A stretch of DNA of 64,000 nucleotides from Steromphala cineraria (Eukaryota > Mollusca > Gastropoda > Trochida > Trochidae): NCBI GenBank assembly GCA_916613615.1, contig OU744732.1, positions 26,670,673-26,734,672 of the forward strand, in the 5' to 3' direction. The notes beneath the pieces were generated by a model, which was not told the DNA's origin, did no database searches, and worked only from the letters and a program-made list of their open reading frames with translations. How positions within the stretch are numbered: the stretch's first letter is position 1; every line of letters starts with the position of its first letter. This document shows, piece after piece, positions 58,906 to 64,000 of the stretch. A program made the translations under genes and the position numbers.

Positions 58906-60296
58906 AATTTTGTGTTAATTGAAGTTGACCGAATTATGATTTATCAGCACCTCCTCCTAACAAGAATGATATATGAAGAACGAGCCAGTCAAAATACATT
59001 TCTGGAACAACTTAAATAATAACATTGGTTCCATTAAACATAAGTTTATGCTCATTATATAATCATGATCGTATGTCATCAGTGACCTCTTTAGATACCT
59101 CTCTCGACGGCGTTGGTTTAGTTTATTTAAATGATCTTTCATCTTGTACAATAACATTATACTGATATATTTTTTCTGAGGAAACTAAAACGAAATTAAC
59201 AGTTGGCTCCTAATATCTTTATTTGGACTTCTTTTAGTCACCATCTAACCAACAGCTTTCACCTGAATATGTATGTTTCATGTACATTCAGTTAAAAATG
59301 GCTTAAGTGTAAGTATAACTGAATTGGGCGCCAGTAGTTAATACACAGATCTATGGATAGCTCTATTTGTAGAGGGTAAACTACTTACATTGACAATCAG
59401 TCGAGACACAAATTAGCTTATAGTAATAAGAAGACAATAAATCATATTTACTTATGTCTAAGTATCTGCAGATCAAAGGCAATTATGTCCCTTGTGCGAA
59501 GATGCAAGTATCAATAAAATGTCATTTTGAATACCATAAAAGGCAGTTCTTCACTTATAATGTAACAATAACCAAGAGTTGTTATCTATGGTTGTGTAAC
59601 TTGAAAGGTCGTATTTAAAAGTCTTGAAACAGTCATTGTAAGGTCCGTCATATTGATTGCTTAAACATTTACTTTGCATTATTCGAAATGATATAATGTT
59701 CTATACCTTTCTAATGATTTTCTTAATGATAAACTGTGTGTATACGCATACTATCCCAAAAGATAGCCAAACATCATCTTCCAGTTGCACAAATTAATGG
59801 TTTCACTTCCGATCATAAGAGATCAACAAGTATTTTGTAGAAGTATAATTGATGTTTATTGAGCTCTGCCATACGAACTGGTAATTGATTGCTCAATTTC
59901 GAAGCATCATTAACGGTATGGTTGACGTCACAGGACTTCAGGATATTTAATGCCAGATCCGTCATTGGATCTGTATTTTTTTTAGCCTATTTCACAATTG
60001 ATGAACGTGATTTCAAAAGACGTTTCTCTGCTTCTGCAGGATCGTTAGACAAATGAGAACATTTTATGGAGTTAGTTTCAGGAACCAACAACCTGAAGGT
60101 CATGTTTTGAATAAACAGTTGCATTGAAATCATTTAAGTATTATATAATGAAAATAATTCAGCATTGATAAATTTGTGCTCATATTATCTGCCAATTACT
60201 TTTTTCAAAAAGATATTAAATAGATACCAAACGTTATTTTTTCCTCTCGTTTTGCTGAGATTGTTTAATTTTTTTTTTAATAATATTGTTTTGTTA
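58906..60296. other. Unit C linker with an inverted block-1 fragment
   Basis: This AT-rich sequence lies between the B-shared block and block P, with no counterpart in A (replaced by the 12 kb complex) or B (deleted). Its only recognisable content is 59316-59477, an inverted and diverged (about 70%) copy of 750-900. Shared motifs read on the minus strand include agacataagtaaat, atgtaagtagttta and tggcgcc.aattcagtta. No gene was recognised. Confidence 0.6.
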
Positions 60297-63200
60297 CATC
60301 AGTGAAAATTGCGCAAAAACTTTTCCAAAGCTTAACAAGCCTTTGAATCATTTCAAACAGGTTATTGTGTTGTTACTATTGTCTCCAAAGAACACTTAAA
60401 ACCTTGAGCATGTTCGAATAATTGAAATATGCATTGATTTATTAGCTGTTGATAATTATTGAGTTTCTGTATAAAGATGAGTATCATTATTAATATTGTT
60501 CCTAATTATTTATGGATTTACTTCCCTAATTACACAAAGTTGCTTTCCGATTTCCGAAATTTAGTTAAGGCTTCAATTTGAAATTGGTTACCGACTGCAG
60601 GTTAATTGAAAAAAAATTTCATTCGAAAACAAATGCAATTCGACAGAGGTATCAGAAGTTATCATACATATAAATGTAGCAATGAACTACATGGGGACAA
60701 TATTTCTCTTCCTAATTTCACAGCAGAAAAAAATATGATACATATAATCCTATAGTTAATATTACCGAACTCGTATCTAGTAGAAAGTAATGTATTAGTT
60801 TGTTCAATTAGACAATAAATAAATCGCGATTTCACAAAATCAATTAGCTGTTTTAGCTTTGTTGTTAGATTGAGGTGTAACGTCTTCTTCACCATTGGTT
60901 GATGTCGCCGACGCTGCTGTTTTAGTATTTTATATCAAGCATTACCGATCAGTCCATTTTGTTGCTTTGACTTTATCAGTAATATTAACGAGGATCTTAT
61001 TAATAATATCTGTTCAGTAAAACCATTGTATATTGTTATTGTATTTATCTCATTACCGATCTTCCTCTGTTATTTCAAGATTAACAATTGCAAATTAAAA
61101 CTACTATTACACGTTTCTTTTCAGTAACCTGGTTGTTTGACAAAGATCATATAGACACATTATTGATGTATTAGATTTCTTCATTTAACACGATACAGTA
61201 AATTACTCTGATCATTGATTCAAAAATGACATCCAGACTGATTCAGTGTAAAATGAAAGAGTTATGGACAAGATTTAGTTGCTGTTCACGTTAAACTTCA
61301 TGGCTTTGTAAAGTTCTCTTTTGAGCTCATAACAATTTTACTTATTAAACACAAACATTGAAGAACTTAACTGCATAATAGATCTTTCCATAACTTATTT
61401 AACAAGGCAATACAAAGACGGGTTATAATATCTGATAATACTGGATATATACAAAGTATAACATTAATTCGCCAAGCAAAAGGTATGAGGTTATAGGTGT
61501 CACTGCACACATCGAAATTGGCAGTTCGCATGGTTTGTTTCTCTCTCATGACAATTTATTGTACTCTTTCATTGTTTTACAAGGTTTCACCTCGAAATCA
61601 TATGTAGGACTTCATTTTATGATACAATGGTTCGATTGCATCCAATTTGGTTTACACAAATAAGGTTTCTAGGGAACATAAAACATCGACTTCATTTTGG
61701 CAGCTATGGCAACAAATACTTCTTAAGGCATGGTATTGATAAGGTCTATTGTCAGATAAGACAAGTTCTGTTGAAAATATATATTCTTGTTGCACCCTCG
61801 TTACTCCTAAAATAAAGATATGCATCTATTGCCATATCATTAAGTATAAGTTGATTGAACTTTGTGAATGTAAAAATCTTTCATAGCTATCTTTAATCTA
61901 ACATTTGATTTAACTCTATGAAATGTCATTTCCCTCCTCATTCATTGCTATTTTACAAACATAATGATAAGTATCAAGGAATGTTCTTCTATCTTCGTTC
62001 TTTTTTGCAGACATGTACAGTTCATTCTATGGTTAAATTGAAGTTTCCACCCTCTGTTACTAGATCAAAGTTTCCTAATGTTTTGAAGCAATGTCGTCTT
62101 TCAAAACATGATTGACTGAATGTGTCACTAAGAGAGAGGCTTTACGGGTTTACAATCTTCTCCGTGGTAGACACTAATCAGATTTACTATACCTAAGTGG
62201 ACAGAAGTGGCATCTCTTGAAACATTTAAATCCTTAATGTATGAAATATGCTTAGCGACACCAGTAATGAGATGATAGAGAACGAAGTGTGATGGAATCT
62301 TTGAATCTAAAAAATCCCTGTATAAGTAGTGAAGTGTGGGAACTAAAGATGTGTTCCTTGGATGCGTCATGCCTAGTAAATGTCTCATACGTAGCGTGGG
62401 AATGACGAGATCGAATCATCGTGTTAGTTCACTCTATCTTGCATGAAAATGACAAAATATCACAAAAATGCATGTTACAATTTACCAGTTAACATGTCCG
62501 AATGAAAAATGATAAATTACTCGTAAAGAACACACGTAAATGCTTTGGAAATTTTTTACGTTTTCGATAATCAAATTGAACCTGTTCCACTCATATCTGC
62601 TAAAACTCACTATTTGAAACCTAGCAAATTATAAGTTGGTAACTCAGCTAAAATTGGCAACACATGTGGGGATAAAAGTGAGTGAAGTGAAGCTTTAAAT
62701 GCATTTCAATCATAAATACCAAGAATGTCCCAACAACGAAGACCATAAGATCTTGTATTGATACAATAAATCAGTGCTAAGACAAACAACTGCTTCTCAG
62801 TTTTGATTTCATCAGAGTAATTGAACTCACACTGTTACCAATACTATTTGTAAAAAATGGCTTCATGTTGTGAGCGAAGAACATTAATGAGAATAACCTG
62901 CCATCAGAAGCATTATTGAAGCATTATCAGCTGATTAGGCCTACACATGCTTCCATAAACAGGAAAAGGGAGCACATTCTGAAGCTCTGTATTTGATACA
63001 TGTATTTCTACTCTGAATATTGATTTAGTCTCTATGTGTTCTAAGACATTACTGATCATAAGTCACTAAAATGCGATAGCAATTTTGCGAAGGTACATTT
63101 ATAAACCCTTACATGTATACCCTGAAAGCTATGCTCTTTTGATCCTTCACTAACTTACTTATGGTTATAATTTATTTATTGTATAAAAAGTTGCCTTTAA

Positions 63201-64000
63201 ATGATGACAACCATATATTTGTTCTTGCAAATAGTGTATATGTGGGTTTACCAAAACAAAATATATTTTTCATTTTATTATTAAAACAGCACGAATTTAA
63301 CTGCAACTTACTCTTCCTTTAAATCAATGAAAAACAGATAAAAATGTAAAACACATTTACAGAAGTCATTTGGACTATCACTTCAACAATGTTTTACTTC
63401 CAGCTCACATGTTTGCTGGTACCAATATCTGATGAAGAATACCCGGTATCCCTCCTTAAATATTCATAAACCAGATCAATAACTTTGTTGGTTTGTGATT
63501 AGCCTGCCGTCTTTGTTGAAATATTACTTTCCGGAGTGTGATATGCCACTGTAAATCCCCAAAACACTACAAAAGTCTTGTAAATAACAGGAACGTGGAT
63601 GTTGGGAGTCAGAATTGAAAACAATCTAGCTCTGAAAGGATTTGTTTACAATTGTAATGTTAATCATTTTCATATCAATCAAAATAACCTTCTGCAATTC
63701 AGGTACAGATTGTCACTTTCGTTCAGAATAGTTTCATTGTGTTTCAAAGTTCAAAGTTTCAAAGTGTTTTTGAGTTAAAGCGAAAAAAGTAACTAGTATA
63801 TGTTTTTTATGTTCGTTGATAGCTTTAACACGTCTTACCTGAAATCAAAGAAAAAGAAGACACAAATGTCAATGAATCATTTAATATCTTGTTTGATTAA
63901 AATGTGATAAAAGCAGTGAAATCTAAATACATAATTATTTTTGTTGTATGCAAGAATCCATTGATTTCTAATGAATGTTTATTGCAAATAGACACTGTAT
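60297..64000. repeat. Segmental duplication unit C, block P (continues past window)
   Basis: This matches A 17040-23745 without the 3.1 kb nested insertion; the empty site is at about 63005. The opening 800 bp are about 97% identical to A and the rest about 87%. The frame at 60662-60895 parallels that at 17412-17645, but differences between them are mainly replacing. No gene was recognised up to the window end. Confidence 0.82.

Overview
The window looks like AT-rich, repeat-laden nuclear DNA from an invertebrate animal. A bivalve mollusc or close lophotrochozoan relative is most likely. The reasons are an intact RNase H-bearing non-LTR retrotransposon, a hairpin-ended dispersed element carrying TCAAGGTCA motifs of a type I associate with mollusc genomes, and several small non-autonomous DNA elements. 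The species assignment is inference. No complete host gene, tRNA or rRNA gene could be recognised. The only long intact coding region is the retrotransposon ORF2 at 5420-9172 (minus strand). All identities below are by-eye estimates.

The framework is a head-to-tail segmental duplication. Unit A occupies about 1-35555, unit B about 35556-50950, and unit C runs from about 50951 past the window end. Block 1 is shared by all three (1-4738, 35556-40335, 50951-56385). A short block is shared by B and C (40575-41515, 57955-58905). Block P is shared by A and C (17040-23745, 60297-64000). Block Q is shared by A and B (27370-30664, 41789-47352). A last block is shared by A and B (33065-35555, 47784-50950). 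Blocks P and Q are themselves diverged relatives, so an older duplication lies beneath the recent one. Similarity between copies is patchy: some stretches are nearly identical while their neighbours are about 85% alike, which suggests gene conversion or unequal exchange.

Unit A carries a 12 kb stretch (4739-17040) absent from the matching positions of B and C. It holds the retrotransposon (about 4843-9725, minus), abutting a 6.7 kb palindrome (9726-16449). The palindrome's outer arms (about 620 bp, roughly 98% identical) each contain an exon-like reading frame pointing outward. Its inner part is an array of about 184-bp repeats whose orientation flips around an 18-bp centre (about 11 monomers left, 18 right). 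The right-hand exon-like frame ends at a GTAAGC donor and is followed by a second, in-phase exon-like segment (16756-16839). The left-hand one runs straight into the retrotransposon. This retrotransposon / palindrome / exon-fragment complex is the most unusual feature of the window.

Other insertions are read against 'empty' paralogous sites, which makes several boundaries unusually secure: a 356-bp MITE in the left palindrome arm whose empty site survives in the right arm; a 2.1 kb PIF/Harbinger-like element in B (43192-45278) with TTA duplications; a 249-bp hairpin-ended element in C (51975-52223); and nested hairpin-ended elements in A (19765-22682). Less certain are a long-TIR element in A (about 30805-33030) and a decayed Tc1/mariner transposase tail in C (57724-57940). 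The remaining sequence is AT-rich DNA in which I see no gene.
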